64,000 nucleotides of DNA, taken from assembly GCA_045649265.1 (NCBI GenBank), contig JAZRPO010000006.1, forward strand, positions 12,970-76,969, written 5' to 3'. Within the stretch, counting starts at the first letter, position 1. The number at the start of each line of letters is the position of its first letter. Of this stretch, positions 17,214 to 26,150 are shown piece after piece. The notes beneath the pieces are model-generated. The model saw only the letters and a list, made by a program, of their open reading frames with translations. It searched no databases and was not told the origin of the DNA. Position numbers and translations under genes: made by a program. This DNA is from SIG480 sp045649265 (lineage in GTDB: Bacteria; Bacillota; Clostridia; Oscillospirales; JAAYXM01).

Positions 17214-18170
17214 ATGAAAGAATTTATTATAAATAAGAATGACGCTGATAAGCGCCTTGATAAATTTGTTTCAAAGGCAGCTCCGTCTCTTCCATCTAAT
17301 CTTATACAAAAGTCAATCCGCTTAAAACGTATTAAAGTTAATTCTGCCCGTGCAACAGCAGATATGCGTCTCTCTGTGGGTGACGTTGTTTCCCTGTATC
17401 TGAATGATGAATTTTTTGAGGTTTCAAGGGTAAGCAGAGTAGAGAGCAAGCTCACCTCTTCTTTCCCCTCAATTCTGTATGAGGACGAAAATATTCTTCT
17501 GCTAAACAAGCCTGCGGGAATTTCCGTTCACGATGATGATTTTGGTGGAGAAACTCTTCTTTCGCAGATGCTCAGCTATCTTGCTTTCAAGGGTGAATGG
17601 TCTCCGCAAAAAGAAAACGCATTTATTCCGGCTCTTTGCAACAGAATTGACAAGAACACCTCAGGCATTGTTATTGCTGCTAAAAATGCCGAAGCGCTTC
17701 GCATAATGAATGATAAAATCAAGAACCGCGAAATTTCAAAGTTCTATCTTTGCGCAGTTTTCGGAACGCCAAATCCAAAGAGCGGAACGCTGAGAGGCTA
17801 CATATTTAAAGATGCAAAAGAAAATCGCGTTTATGTCAAACCCTATCCTTCTCCGGGTGCAAAGACGGCAATAACAAAGTATTCTACACTCAAAACAAAC
17901 GGAGAAATTTCTCTTGTTGAATGCGAGCTTATAACCGGGAGAACCCACCAGATAAGAGCACAGATGGCAGCGGCAGGGCATCCGCTCGTAGGTGACGGAA
18001 AGTATGGCAGAAACACGAACAACAAGCGTTTTGGTATGAAACATCAGGCGCTCTGCTCCTATAAGCTCATATTTAATTTCTCCTCTCCTTCCGGAATTCT
18101 TGAATATCTCGATAAAAAAACCTTTCTTATAAGTGAAATCCCATTTAAAGCAAAACTTTTCCCAAAATAA
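17214..18170 (+). CDS. RluA/RluC family pseudouridine synthase
   Basis: 318 residues. An S4 RNA-binding domain (about 1-62) precedes the catalytic domain. The catalytic aspartate is Asp146 in NRIDKNTSGIV, and GRTHQIRAQMAAAGHPLVGDGKYG (about 243-266) is the family's second block. It isomerises uridines in rRNA; whether the sites match RluC, RluD or another member cannot be told. It is monocistronic, with its own promoter and a strong terminator. Confidence 0.93.
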   Translation: MKEFIINKNDADKRLDKFVSKAAPSLPSNLIQKSIRLKRIKVNSARATADMRLSVGDVVSLYLNDEFFEVSRVSRVESKLTSSFPSILYEDENILLLNKPAGISVHDDDFGGETLLSQMLSYLAFKGEWSPQKENAFIPALCNRIDKNTSGIVIAAKNAEALRIMNDKIKNREISKFYLCAVFGTPNPKSGTLRGYIFKDAKENRVYVKPYPSPGAKTAITKYSTLKTNGEISLVECELITGRTHQIRAQMAAAGHPLVGDGKYGRNTNNKRFGMKHQALCSYKLIFNFSSPSGILEYLDKKTFLISEIPFKAKLFPK

Positions 18171-18186
18171 TAAAAACACACTTAAA

Positions 18187-18223
18187 CAGCAAAAGAGCAG
18201 CGATACTCGCTGCTCTTTTGCTG
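18187..18223. terminator. Bidirectional terminator between converging genes
   Basis: A perfect 17-bp stem with a 3-base loop (CAGCAAAAGAGCAGCGA paired to its complement). Plus-strand continuation is TTACTTTTAATTGTTTT; the minus-strand side has TTTAAG. It ends both the pseudouridine synthase and the ceramidase-like gene, whose stop is only seven bases away. Confidence 0.9.
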
Positions 18224-18229
18224 TTACTT

Positions 18230-19528
18230 TTAATTGTTTTCCTGTAAGGTTTTTATGTTTTCTAATGTTTCATTTAGCAAAACAAAGTCTGCATCTTCTG
18301 TATATGGCTGAACTCTATCATACTTAAACATTGCAATTTCATATCCAGCCCGGCACAGCTGGTCTTTTGTCGGCAAATATCCCAAAGAGCCATTTGAAAG
18401 AGAAAGTGAAATAACATCAAATTCCTTAACTGCATTATCTATGCGCAAACCAATTTCTGAAAACAGTTCAAAAGGAAACGTTACAAAAACTACATTCCCT
18501 ATTCTCAAAACCGTTTGCGGCAATTCAACATATTCTTGTTCCGTATAACCATTTTCATATGAGAGTTTAACGTTTTCATAGTATTCATTAATGTGCTTAC
18601 CAAGGTTTGACTCGGATTTTTTTAATGTATCAACCATTTCTGAGGCTTCTTCATATGAAATTCTCGGTGTAAGCGGCATTTTAATTATTCTGCTTGCAAT
18701 ATCAAGGCTTACATCTTCGTATGAAGAAATTGAATTGTATATTTTAAGCGCATCCGCCACTGCAATCTTAGAAATTTCCTCCATAAGCGCTATGCTTTTC
18801 GCAGTGCTGCCGTCTGAAAGGCGCGGGCCAACATCTCCTTCAGGCCCATTAAAAAAGGCTGTTATACCACCGCTTACCGCTTCTATTTTATCTATCATTT
18901 CACCCGGCCAGTCGCGGCTGATTTCATGAGATCTGCCTGAAGCTGTACAATGGCAGCCATAGGAAATAATATTAGCAACAACTCCGTTTTCACCTTTAAA
19001 AGAGATTATAGTCATTTTTGGATTGAAAATTCCCCAAGGACACTGCCCAAGACGAATTTGATTATTCGAGCGAAGCTCACGTCTGTTAACACCAACATAA
19101 CTATCTCCGCTTGCAACCGCAACCTTAACAGGTTCAAGATTTTCAAACGCCTCAGCACTAGCTCGGATTATTGCAGGCTTAAAAATAGATGTATAATACT
19201 CCTCATCAATTCCGCCCCAACCCGCCATATCTTGCATCGCGGGGCCTGTATGTGTATGAGTGGCAGAAATAATTATGTTTTCAGCGGGAATATCCAGCAT
19301 TTTACCAAGTTCAGCTCTGAGCTCATCAGATACTTTTGTGTCAATACTGCATACGAAAGCACTTATCATTAATGCTTTTGCGTCACCATATTTAAACGCA
19401 AAAGCTGTTAAAGTCAAATTATCGTGTACACTCTCTGATCTGAAATTAACAGTGTAACCAAAAAGTCTACAGCCAATCTCAGGAGTTATATCAACCTTCG
19501 AGGCTCCAAAATGTAATTTTCCAGACAT
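18230..19528 (-). CDS. Neutral/alkaline ceramidase N-terminal-like hydrolase
   Basis: 432 residues resembling the N-terminal metal-binding domain of neutral ceramidases: start FGASKVDITPEIGCRLFGY, ISATHTHTGPAM (about 87-98), a second His/Cys block ISYGCHCTAS and FNGPEGDVGPR. The His residues would bind zinc. There is no signal peptide and no C-terminal immunoglobulin-like domain, unlike true secreted ceramidases, so the substrate is probably not ceramide; an intracellular amidase or esterase role is inference. It has its own promoter and AGGAGG ribosome site. Confidence 0.75.
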   Translation of the reverse strand: MSGKLHFGASKVDITPEIGCRLFGYTVNFRSESVHDNLTLTAFAFKYGDAKALMISAFVCSIDTKVSDELRAELGKMLDIPAENIIISATHTHTGPAMQDMAGWGGIDEEYYTSIFKPAIIRASAEAFENLEPVKVAVASGDSYVGVNRRELRSNNQIRLGQCPWGIFNPKMTIISFKGENGVVANIISYGCHCTASGRSHEISRDWPGEMIDKIEAVSGGITAFFNGPEGDVGPRLSDGSTAKSIALMEEISKIAVADALKIYNSISSYEDVSLDIASRIIKMPLTPRISYEEASEMVDTLKKSESNLGKHINEYYENVKLSYENGYTEQEYVELPQTVLRIGNVVFVTFPFELFSEIGLRIDNAVKEFDVISLSLSNGSLGYLPTKDQLCRAGYEIAMFKYDRVQPYTEDADFVLLNETLENIKTLQENN

Positions 19529-19556
19529 AGTAAAATCCTCCTTTTAAACTATGTAT

Positions 19557-19585
19557 ATTATACAACCGGAATTTTTAAAAAGCAA
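19557..19585 (-). promoter_or_regulatory. Promoter of the ceramidase-like gene
   Basis: TTGCTT (19585-19580), 17 bases, TATAAT (19562-19557), about 25 bases before the AGGAGG ribosome site. Confidence 0.75.
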
Positions 19586-19607
19586 GGAAAATGTTTCTTT
19601 AATAAAA

Positions 19608-19639
19608 AAACCGAAGCAAAGTAAACTTTGCTTCGGTTT
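19608..19639 (-). terminator. Terminator of tRNA-Pro
   Basis: A 14-bp perfect stem (AAACCGAAGCAAAG, loop TAAA, complement) directly after the tRNA CCA end, followed on the minus strand by TTTTTTATT. Confidence 0.9.
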
Positions 19640-19715
19640 GGTCCGAGTGACAGGAGTCGAACCTGCGGCCTCTTGAACCCCATTCAAGCGCGCTACCAAG
19701 CTGCGCCACACCCGG
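19639..19715 (-). tRNA. tRNA-Pro (anticodon GGG)
   Basis: 77 bases including an encoded CCA. The acceptor stem CCGGGTG/CACTCGG has one G-T pair, discriminator A. The D stem is GCGC/GCGC. The anticodon stem CTTGA/TCAAG holds the loop ATGGGGT, so the anticodon is GGG. The variable loop has five bases and the T arm is GCAGG-TTCGACT-CCTGT. GGG reads CCC and CCU proline codons. Confidence 0.97.
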
Positions 19716-19729
19716 ATATCAACTATGAA

Positions 19730-19758
19730 AGTATACCACACCTTGCATAAACTTTCAA
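19730..19758 (-). promoter_or_regulatory. Promoter of tRNA-Pro
   Basis: TTGAAA (19758-19753), 17 bases, TATACT (19735-19730), starting about eight bases before the mature 5' end: a strong stable-RNA-type promoter. Confidence 0.88.
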
Positions 19759-19882
19759 GTATTAATTCAAAAATTTAAAAACTTTCTTTTTAATTCATGT
19801 ATGTGCGTTATATTTTCTGCAAACTTGAACAGAATATAGCTATATACGGAAGTCCCTTATTCTTCTGTAAAGAAGGTTTTTT

Positions 19883-20563
19883 ATGACAATTTCACTTGTG
19901 CGAACCATAATACTTTATATCCTCATTATTGTTTGTCTGCGAGCCATGGGAAAACGTCAGGTCGGAGAGCTTTCTCCATCTGAGCTTGTCGTAACCCTTT
20001 TAGTTTCAGAGCTCGTCACAATTCCTATGCAAAATACGGCTTCACCGCTTGCACATGGAGTTGTTCCAGTTCTTACGCTTCTCGCCCTTGAACTTTTGAT
20101 TTCAACAATATTCATACACAACCGTTTTATACGAAAACTCACACTCGGAAGAATAAGCATTCTGATTGAAAACGGAAAAATGAATCAAAAGGAAATGAGA
20201 AAGCTTCGCATCTCACTCGATGAACTTCTTGAAGAAATCAGATTAAAGGGTTTTATAAACATTTCAGAAATTAAATACGCAATCCTTGAAGCCAGCGGAG
20301 AGCTCAGTGTATTCCCCTTTTCAAAAAGCGCCGCCGCTACTCAAGAGGACCTTGGTATTACTCAAGAAAAAACCTTTTTTCCGCATACTATAATTTCTGA
20401 CGGTATTTATATTAAACGTGAAGCTGAGACAATCAAGAAAAATGAAAAGTGGATACAAAAGCAGCTTTCAAAACAAGGAATCAATTCATACGATGAGGTT
20501 TTCCTTATGCAGATTGATGAACAAGGTAAAACAATTATAATACCGAAGGAGAGCAAAAGATGA
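19883..20563 (+). CDS. DUF421 family membrane protein (YetF type)
   Basis: 226 residues. Three membrane helices in the first 75 residues (about 3-18, 28-46, 53-75) contain the family signature LRAMGKRQVGELSPSELVV. A cytoplasmic domain follows with LIENGKMNQKEMRKLRISLDELLEEIRLKG (about 92-121). The family is common in spore-forming Firmicutes; its biochemical role is not settled. ATG follows AGAAGG by six bases. It overlaps the next gene by four bases (ATGA), and the DUF421-DUF4363 pairing recurs in Clostridia. Confidence 0.88.
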   Translation: MTISLVRTIILYILIIVCLRAMGKRQVGELSPSELVVTLLVSELVTIPMQNTASPLAHGVVPVLTLLALELLISTIFIHNRFIRKLTLGRISILIENGKMNQKEMRKLRISLDELLEEIRLKGFINISEIKYAILEASGELSVFPFSKSAAATQEDLGITQEKTFFPHTIISDGIYIKREAETIKKNEKWIQKQLSKQGINSYDEVFLMQIDEQGKTIIIPKESKR

Positions 20564-20940
20564 AAGAGACATTGATTTCCTGTTCTATTTTTTTCTTCTT
20601 CGCTATTACATGCCTGATAAGTATTAAATACACAGACAAATTTTGCGCCGACATTTCAGCACTCACAAAAGAGTGTGAAACAAAAATAAAGTTGAGCGAT
20701 TGGGACGGAGCTTCTGAAGCTATAAAAAAAGCACGAGAAGTTTTTGTAAAAAAAACTCCTGTGCTTGAAAGCTATTTATTGCACAATGACGTAGAGTGCC
20801 TCTCAGATATTCTCACAGACATTGAGGTATCGGTTGAATTGCGCGAAAAAGGCGGTGCAATTTCAGCAATACGAATCTTTGCAAGACGCCTGTCAGAGCT
20901 TGCCGAGTCTGATAAATTGACAATTAATAATATCTTATAG
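20560..20940 (+). CDS. DUF4363 family protein
   Basis: 126 residues with one N-terminal membrane helix (about 5-22) and a helical, probably extracytoplasmic domain (ECETKIKLSDWDGASEAIKKARE...). This matches the DUF4363 family that usually follows DUF421 genes. It starts inside the stop of the DUF421 gene (ATGA), so the two are coupled and may form a complex. Function unknown. It converges on nrdR with only three bases between stops. Confidence 0.8.
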   Translation: MKETLISCSIFFFFAITCLISIKYTDKFCADISALTKECETKIKLSDWDGASEAIKKAREVFVKKTPVLESYLLHNDVECLSDILTDIEVSVELREKGGAISAIRIFARRLSELAESDKLTINNIL

Positions 20941-20943
20941 CCT

Positions 20944-21396
20944 TTACTTTGATTTCATGCTATTAAGCTCTTTCAGGAATGACTCAACGTCTTCAAAAGA
21001 GCGATAAACAGAAACAAATCTGACATAAGCAACCTGGTCAATCTCTTTGAGGCGCTTCATTGTCATTTCACCGATCTTGCTGCTTGAAACCTCTTTTTCC
21101 ATAGTGTTTTGCAAGGCCTGCTCAATCTCGTCCGCAATCTCTTCAAGAGTATGAATCGCGACAGGACGCTTGACACATGCGCGAAGCAAACCGGAAAGGA
21201 GCTTGTTTTTGTCAAATAACTGGCGGGACCCGTCATTTTTTATAACATATAACGGCATACTTTCAACTGTTTCGTATGTCGTAAAACGCTTCTGGCAAGA
21301 AAGACACTCGCGACGGCGGCGAATTGACCCCCCGCCTTCAGCCGGGCGAGAGTCGAGAACCTTACTTTCCAAATATCCGCAAAAAGGACATTTCAT
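20944..21396 (-). CDS. nrdR: Transcriptional repressor NrdR
   Basis: 150 residues. N-terminal zinc ribbon (Cys3, Cys6, Cys31, Cys34) and ATP-cone domain (about 46-136). It senses ATP/dATP and represses ribonucleotide reductase genes, none of which are in this window. GGAGG is seven to eight bases before ATG. Its own promoter lies upstream, and no NrdR box pair is visible there. Confidence 0.97.
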   Translation of the reverse strand: MKCPFCGYLESKVLDSRPAEGGGSIRRRRECLSCQKRFTTYETVESMPLYVIKNDGSRQLFDKNKLLSGLLRACVKRPVAIHTLEEIADEIEQALQNTMEKEVSSSKIGEMTMKRLKEIDQVAYVRFVSVYRSFEDVESFLKELNSMKSK

Positions 21397-21434
21397 AAAT
21401 TACACCTCCGGAAAGGATATATTTTCCTGACTTG

Positions 21435-21464
21435 ATAATAACACAAACGGCTTGCAAATTTCAA
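21435..21464 (-). promoter_or_regulatory. Promoter of nrdR
   Basis: TTGAAA (21464-21459), 18 bases, TATTAT (21440-21435), about 40 bases before the start codon. Confidence 0.75.
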
Positions 21465-21481
21465 GTCAGTTTCCAAAATCG

Positions 21482-22297
21482 TTACATAATTGTAATGTTA
21501 GATTTAATTTGCGAAAAAACAGATTCAAGAAAAAATTTCGAATTCATGAGTTGTTTATCGTCTTTGATACTCTTTGAATATACCTCAATTAAGACATCCC
21601 CGGCATAATTGATTTCTTTAATTTGGTTGCAAAAAAGATTAAAATCAAACAAACCTTCTCCGGGTAGAATACAATTACTTTCTTCGTTGTAATCGCTCAC
21701 GTGAATATTGCAAAGCCTGTCACCCATTGCGGAAATGTAGCTTTCGTAAGGAATGCCTGCACGGCGCGCTTGCTTTAAATCCAATGTAAAAAATATATCA
21801 GGAACACTTTCATAAACGTTTTTAAGATAGTTTATGTTTGCAGACTTGCACCATGACACATTTTCAAGAGCAAGCCAAATTCCCTCTTCCCTTGCAGCTC
21901 TTGCAAGACAGGAAAGAACGGATATATCGTTATCGGAAAGAGAGCATGTTTTGTCATCAATACCATTTAACGCACGGTCACCATGAAGCGTAAAGAATCT
22001 TGCGCCGAGCTTTTTTGCCATTCTGAATGAATTTCTGTATTTTTCAATAGCTTCTTCCGTTCTTCGTTGATAACCCGAAAAAAACAATATAGCCTCCGCG
22101 AATGCTGTATAAGGATGAACTGAGGCAAAATTGCATTTTTTGCTTATATTTCCAATCTCATTGATGAAGTCTTTTGAAATTTCTTCGTCACAATTATAAA
22201 AAAACTCAAAAGTGTCAAATCCGAGAGAAACGAGTTTCTTTATAGCTTTTTCGGATTGCATCGGATATAAAACTGCGCTTGAAATCCCAATTTTCAT
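21482..22297 (-). CDS. Sugar phosphate isomerase/epimerase-like TIM-barrel protein
   Basis: 271 residues of the xylose-isomerase-like barrel family (AP endonuclease 2 superfamily). Metal-site blocks: FFTLHGDRA (about 105-113), LALENVSWC (about 140, Glu ligand), DLKQARRAG (about 174) and CNIHVSDYN (about 195), then a C-terminal LIEVYSKS glutamate. It probably isomerises or epimerises a sugar or keto-acid; the substrate is not evident and no sugar operon surrounds it. The ribosome site is GAGAGGTG. Confidence 0.85.
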   Translation of the reverse strand: MKIGISSAVLYPMQSEKAIKKLVSLGFDTFEFFYNCDEEISKDFINEIGNISKKCNFASVHPYTAFAEAILFFSGYQRRTEEAIEKYRNSFRMAKKLGARFFTLHGDRALNGIDDKTCSLSDNDISVLSCLARAAREEGIWLALENVSWCKSANINYLKNVYESVPDIFFTLDLKQARRAGIPYESYISAMGDRLCNIHVSDYNEESNCILPGEGLFDFNLFCNQIKEINYAGDVLIEVYSKSIKDDKQLMNSKFFLESVFSQIKSNITIM

Positions 22298-22317
22298 TTT
22301 GCACCTCTCAATATTTT

Positions 22318-22357
22318 AAGACAAAGGCTTGCAGTTTTATGTGCAAGCCTTTGTCTT
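22318..22357 (-). terminator. Terminator after secF
   Basis: A 16-bp perfect stem (AAGACAAAGGCTTGCA and its complement) with an 8-base loop, starting four bases after the secF stop. The minus strand continues AAAATATTGAG, so the T-tract is poor, but the stem is very stable. Confidence 0.75.
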
Positions 22358-22361
22358 AACT

Positions 22362-23303
22362 TTACTTTGAAGTTTTAATAAGTTTTACCCAGACAGGCCC
22401 TGAAATGAAGATTGAAGAGTAAAGACCTGCAATAATTCCAACGATGAGCGGAATTACGAACTGGCGGATAGACGGAACTCCGAAAATTGCGATAATAACA
22501 ATTGCAAGGAGTGTGGTTATCGTAGTGTTAATGCTGCGTGTTACCGTCTGCCAAATGCTTTTCGTGACGATGTCACTAAAGCTCGTCTTCTTCATAACCT
22601 TGCGATTTTCACGGACACGGTCAAATATAATGATCGTCGCATTGATTGAGTAACCGAGGATTGTGAGGATAACCGCGATAAATGACATATTGACAGGGAT
22701 TCTGAAAATTACATATGCACTGAGAATAACGAAAACGTCGTGCACAAGAGCGCAAACTGCCGCAAGCCCCGATCTCCAATCGAAACGTACTGCGATGTAT
22801 GCAAGCATACAGAGAATCGCAAGGAGTGCGGAAATGATAGCTGAGTTGCGAAGGTCAGCACCCATTACGGGGTCAACATTATCAACAGCAAGAAGGTCGG
22901 TGGGAATAATTTCACCTGCTTCATCTTTTTCAGTGCCGTCATTAAGATTGTAAGCTTCTTTGAGCGCTGCGAAAACCGCCTCGCGCTTCTGGGCATCAAG
23001 CGTTGTTGTTTTTATAACAACCTCTGTCCCGTCTCCCGACTTCTGAACGGAAGATACTGAGGTGCCCGTTGCTTGCTCACAGATTTTTGCGATATTGTCA
23101 AGCTCTGTCTTATCAAGCTGTTTATGCATGCTGTAAGTCATGGTTGTTCCGCCGGCAAAGTCAATATCGAAATTAAAGAGATTAACGTTGAACGGAAGAA
23201 GAATAAGTGAGATTATTCCTACAAGAGAAAATACAAGACCAATTATGCCAAGGATGTTGAATTTTTCAACAACATTAAATTTGTTTTCGAGTTTACTAAA
23301 CAT
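22362..23303 (-). CDS. secF: Protein translocase subunit SecF
   Basis: 313 residues, six membrane helices expected. The first periplasmic domain contains the typical FDIDFAGGTTMTYSM block (about 46-60). The conserved VILTILGYSINATIIIFDRVREN segment (about 212-234) is present. Works with SecD to use the proton gradient in late protein export. It follows secD by 12 bases with AAGGAGG. Confidence 0.97.
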   Translation of the reverse strand: MFSKLENKFNVVEKFNILGIIGLVFSLVGIISLILLPFNVNLFNFDIDFAGGTTMTYSMHKQLDKTELDNIAKICEQATGTSVSSVQKSGDGTEVVIKTTTLDAQKREAVFAALKEAYNLNDGTEKDEAGEIIPTDLLAVDNVDPVMGADLRNSAIISALLAILCMLAYIAVRFDWRSGLAAVCALVHDVFVILSAYVIFRIPVNMSFIAVILTILGYSINATIIIFDRVRENRKVMKKTSFSDIVTKSIWQTVTRSINTTITTLLAIVIIAIFGVPSIRQFVIPLIVGIIAGLYSSIFISGPVWVKLIKTSK

Positions 23304-23315
23304 TTTCGTTCCTCC

Positions 23316-24614
23316 TTATGCACCATAAGCCTTATTAGACTTAATTTTCATATCAACAAGACGGTAGAGCAAGAAGCGGGAAACAACAAGAACCGTAAAC
23401 ATCGAAACGATAACTCCGAGCCCAAGTGTAACTGCAAAACCTCTTATCGTACCCATACCAAAACTGAAAAGAACTATCGCTGCAATAAGAGTTGTTATGT
23501 TAGAGTCAAGAATCGCTGTGAATGCGCGCTTAAAGCCTGCATCAATCGAAGCCTTCAGGGTTTTTCCGAGTCGAAGCTCCTCTTTGATTCGCTCGTAGAT
23601 AACAACGTTTGCGTCAACCGCCATGCCTATTGAAAGTATGATACCTGCAATTCCGGGCAATGAAAGATTAACTCCGAGAAGAGCCATGATAACCAGCATA
23701 AGAGATGCGTAAAACGCGAGAGAAATGCTCGCAACTACACCTGACATACGATAAATAATTATCATAAACAGCATAACGAGGATAAGCCCGATGAGGCCTG
23801 CAAAAAGACTTGTTTCGAGAGCCTTTTCGCCAAGAGTCGGGCCAACTGAACGAAGCTCAATTTCTTTAAGCGTTACAGGAAGAGCACCTGACTTAATAAG
23901 GTTTGCAAGGGTTTTGGCTTCCTCACCACCGGTAGCAGATGCACTGTTAGCATTACCAAGAGTAATAATTGCTTCCTCAGAGTTAATACCAGTGCTTGCG
24001 TATGAGGCATCAACAAACGGAACGCTGAGAATTTCACCGTCAAGATAAATTGCAATATAGTTTTTATTCTCAGCTGCTGCTGCGGCGGCTTTCTTCGTTG
24101 CCTCCGTAAACAAATTGCGGGCGGTATCGCTGAATCTGAGAACAATATGGTGCTGGCTGAAACCGGTTTCTGAAACCTGACCATACTGAGCAGAAGCATC
24201 CTTTATATCAGCGCCTGTTAAGATGACATTATCGTCTGCATCACGGAATTCAAGAACTGCGGGCTTTCCAAGAAGCTCTATTGCCTGTTCAGGATCGGTT
24301 ATAGACGGGATTTCAACAGTAATTCTGTCATCGCCAACCTTCTGAACAGTTGCCTCAGTATAACCTTCTTTGTCAAGTCGTTCAATAAAGATAGACTTTG
24401 TGACTTCCATATCGTCTGCTGACGGTATGCCGCCGTCTTCCGCGTAAGCTTCAAATGTAATCGCAGCTCCGCCGGCAAGGTCAAGCCCTAAACGGATTCC
24501 TTCTGTCGCACTTGGGATTTCAACTACTCCAAGGTTAAGACCACGTATTGAAGTAAAAACTATCAATGTAATTACGACAATAACTGCGACAAACCAAAGT
24601 ATGCCTTTTTTCAT
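23316..24614 (-). CDS. secD: Protein translocase subunit SecD
   Basis: 432 residues from the chosen ATG. N-terminal helix (about 4-22), then the LGLDLAGGAAITFEA block (about 43-57), a large extracytoplasmic domain and five C-terminal helices with the signature GIILSIGMAVDANVVIYERIKEEL. An in-frame GTG lies nine codons upstream, but the AAGGAGG ribosome site lies between it and the ATG at 24614, so the shorter start is right. Transcribed with secF from its own promoter. Confidence 0.97.
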   Translation of the reverse strand: MKKGILWFVAVIVVITLIVFTSIRGLNLGVVEIPSATEGIRLGLDLAGGAAITFEAYAEDGGIPSADDMEVTKSIFIERLDKEGYTEATVQKVGDDRITVEIPSITDPEQAIELLGKPAVLEFRDADDNVILTGADIKDASAQYGQVSETGFSQHHIVLRFSDTARNLFTEATKKAAAAAAENKNYIAIYLDGEILSVPFVDASYASTGINSEEAIITLGNANSASATGGEEAKTLANLIKSGALPVTLKEIELRSVGPTLGEKALETSLFAGLIGLILVMLFMIIIYRMSGVVASISLAFYASLMLVIMALLGVNLSLPGIAGIILSIGMAVDANVVIYERIKEELRLGKTLKASIDAGFKRAFTAILDSNITTLIAAIVLFSFGMGTIRGFAVTLGLGVIVSMFTVLVVSRFLLYRLVDMKIKSNKAYGA

Positions 24615-24673
24615 TTGTATGAACCTCCTTAAATTTTGCACAAAACCTGAACCGTTTGCACAACCACTAAAAT

Positions 24674-24702
24674 ATTATATATTTTACATAAATTTTAGTC
24701 AA
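24674..24702 (-). promoter_or_regulatory. Promoter of secD-secF
   Basis: TTGACT (24702-24697), 17 bases, TATAAT (24679-24674). The -35 begins eight bases past the purB stop, so the purB operon has no space for its own terminator and probably reads through. Confidence 0.88.
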
Positions 24703-24709
24703 TAAATTT

Positions 24710-26140
24710 TTAAACCTTGAGCTCTGCTTCTTTTACAATCTCTGTGCTGTATTTTGAGATTGCAGGTTTAACGAAGTCTCTTATAAACTCTGTTACCTGT
24801 GATGCGCTTCTTCCGGTATAATTCTTCGGGTCAAGATTTGACTCTATCTCCTCTTTAGACATGCCAAAAGCGGGGTCGTTCGCAATTCTGTCGATTAAGT
24901 CATTAGCTCCTCCCTCTTCCTTAACAACCTTTCCGGCTGCAACAGAATGAGTTCTGATAAGCTCATGAAGCTCCTGACGGTCGCCGCCACGTTTAACAGC
25001 ATCCATCATAATGTTTTCACTGGCCATAAACGGAAGTTCTTCCATTATATGTTTTTTAATTACTTTCGGGTAAACTACAAGTCCCGATGCAATATTAAGA
25101 TAGATAGAAAGGATTGCATCTGTTGCGAGGAATGCCTCGGGCACTGCAAGGCGTTTATTTGCAGAGTCGTCAAGAGTTCTCTCAAACCACTGTGTAGCCG
25201 CAGTCAGCGCCGGATTAACAGATGTGCTGATTACGAACTTCGAAAGGGCGCAAATGCGTTCGGAACGCATCGGGTTGCGTTTATACGGCATTGCAGAAGA
25301 ACCAATTTGGTTCTTCTCAAACGGCTCTTCCATTTCCTTAAGATTTGAAAGCAAGCGAAGGTCCGTTGCAAACTTGCAAGCACTCTGAGCAATTCCGGAG
25401 AGCGTAGCAAGCGCCATGGAATCAATTTTTCTTGAGTAGGTTTGTCCTGAAACAGGAACTACACCATCAAAGCCAAGCTCTTCTGCTATGTACTCTTCCA
25501 TCCTTTTGATTTTGTCTTCATCGCCGTCAAAAAGCTCAATAAAGCTCGCCTGAGTTCCGGTTGTTCCCTTTGAACCGAGAAGACGCATTGAATCAATTCT
25601 GAATTCAAGCTCAGACAAATCATATAAAAGCTCGTTTATCCAGAGTGTTGCGCGTTTTCCAACTGTAGTGAGCTGTGCTGGCTGATAATGCGTAAAGCCG
25701 AGAGTCGGCATATCTTTATACTTTTCTGCAAATTCAGCAAGTGCGGAAATTACGCTCACAAGCCGCTTTCTTATAAGTGTGAGTGCATCGCGCATAACGA
25801 TAATGTCCGTGTTGTCGCCGACATAACAGCTCGTTGCTCCAAGATGGATTATTCCGCGTGCCTTCGGGCATTGCAAGCCGTATGCATAGACGTGAGACAT
25901 AACATCATGACGGACTTCTTTTTCGCGAGCCTCAGCCTCTTCGTAATTGATGTCATCTTTAAAGTTTTCAAGCTCATCAATCTGCTCCTGAGTAACCGGA
26001 AGCCCTAATTTCATTTCTGCACGTGCAAGAGCAATCCAGAGCTTTCTCCAAGTGCGAAACTTAGTGTCCGGAGAAAAAAGCTCTGTCATCTCACGGCTTG
26101 CATAACGAGTGTTTAACGGAGATTCATATAAATTTTTCAT
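24710..26140 (-). CDS. purB: Adenylosuccinate lyase
   Basis: 476 residues from ATG 26140. A fumarase-superfamily enzyme used twice in purine synthesis (SAICAR to AICAR; adenylosuccinate to AMP), releasing fumarate. The signature GSSAMPYKRNPMRSE (about 287-301) carries the catalytic serine loop, and a conserved TSCYVGDNTD block is near 107. A TTG six codons upstream is in frame, but it overlaps the aminotransferase stop and lacks a ribosome site; AGGGAAG precedes the ATG. It overlaps the end of the aminotransferase region tightly. Confidence 0.96.
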   Translation of the reverse strand: MKNLYESPLNTRYASREMTELFSPDTKFRTWRKLWIALARAEMKLGLPVTQEQIDELENFKDDINYEEAEAREKEVRHDVMSHVYAYGLQCPKARGIIHLGATSCYVGDNTDIIVMRDALTLIRKRLVSVISALAEFAEKYKDMPTLGFTHYQPAQLTTVGKRATLWINELLYDLSELEFRIDSMRLLGSKGTTGTQASFIELFDGDEDKIKRMEEYIAEELGFDGVVPVSGQTYSRKIDSMALATLSGIAQSACKFATDLRLLSNLKEMEEPFEKNQIGSSAMPYKRNPMRSERICALSKFVISTSVNPALTAATQWFERTLDDSANKRLAVPEAFLATDAILSIYLNIASGLVVYPKVIKKHIMEELPFMASENIMMDAVKRGGDRQELHELIRTHSVAAGKVVKEEGGANDLIDRIANDPAFGMSKEEIESNLDPKNYTGRSASQVTEFIRDFVKPAISKYSTEIVKEAELKV

Positions 26141-26150
26141 AATATCTTCC

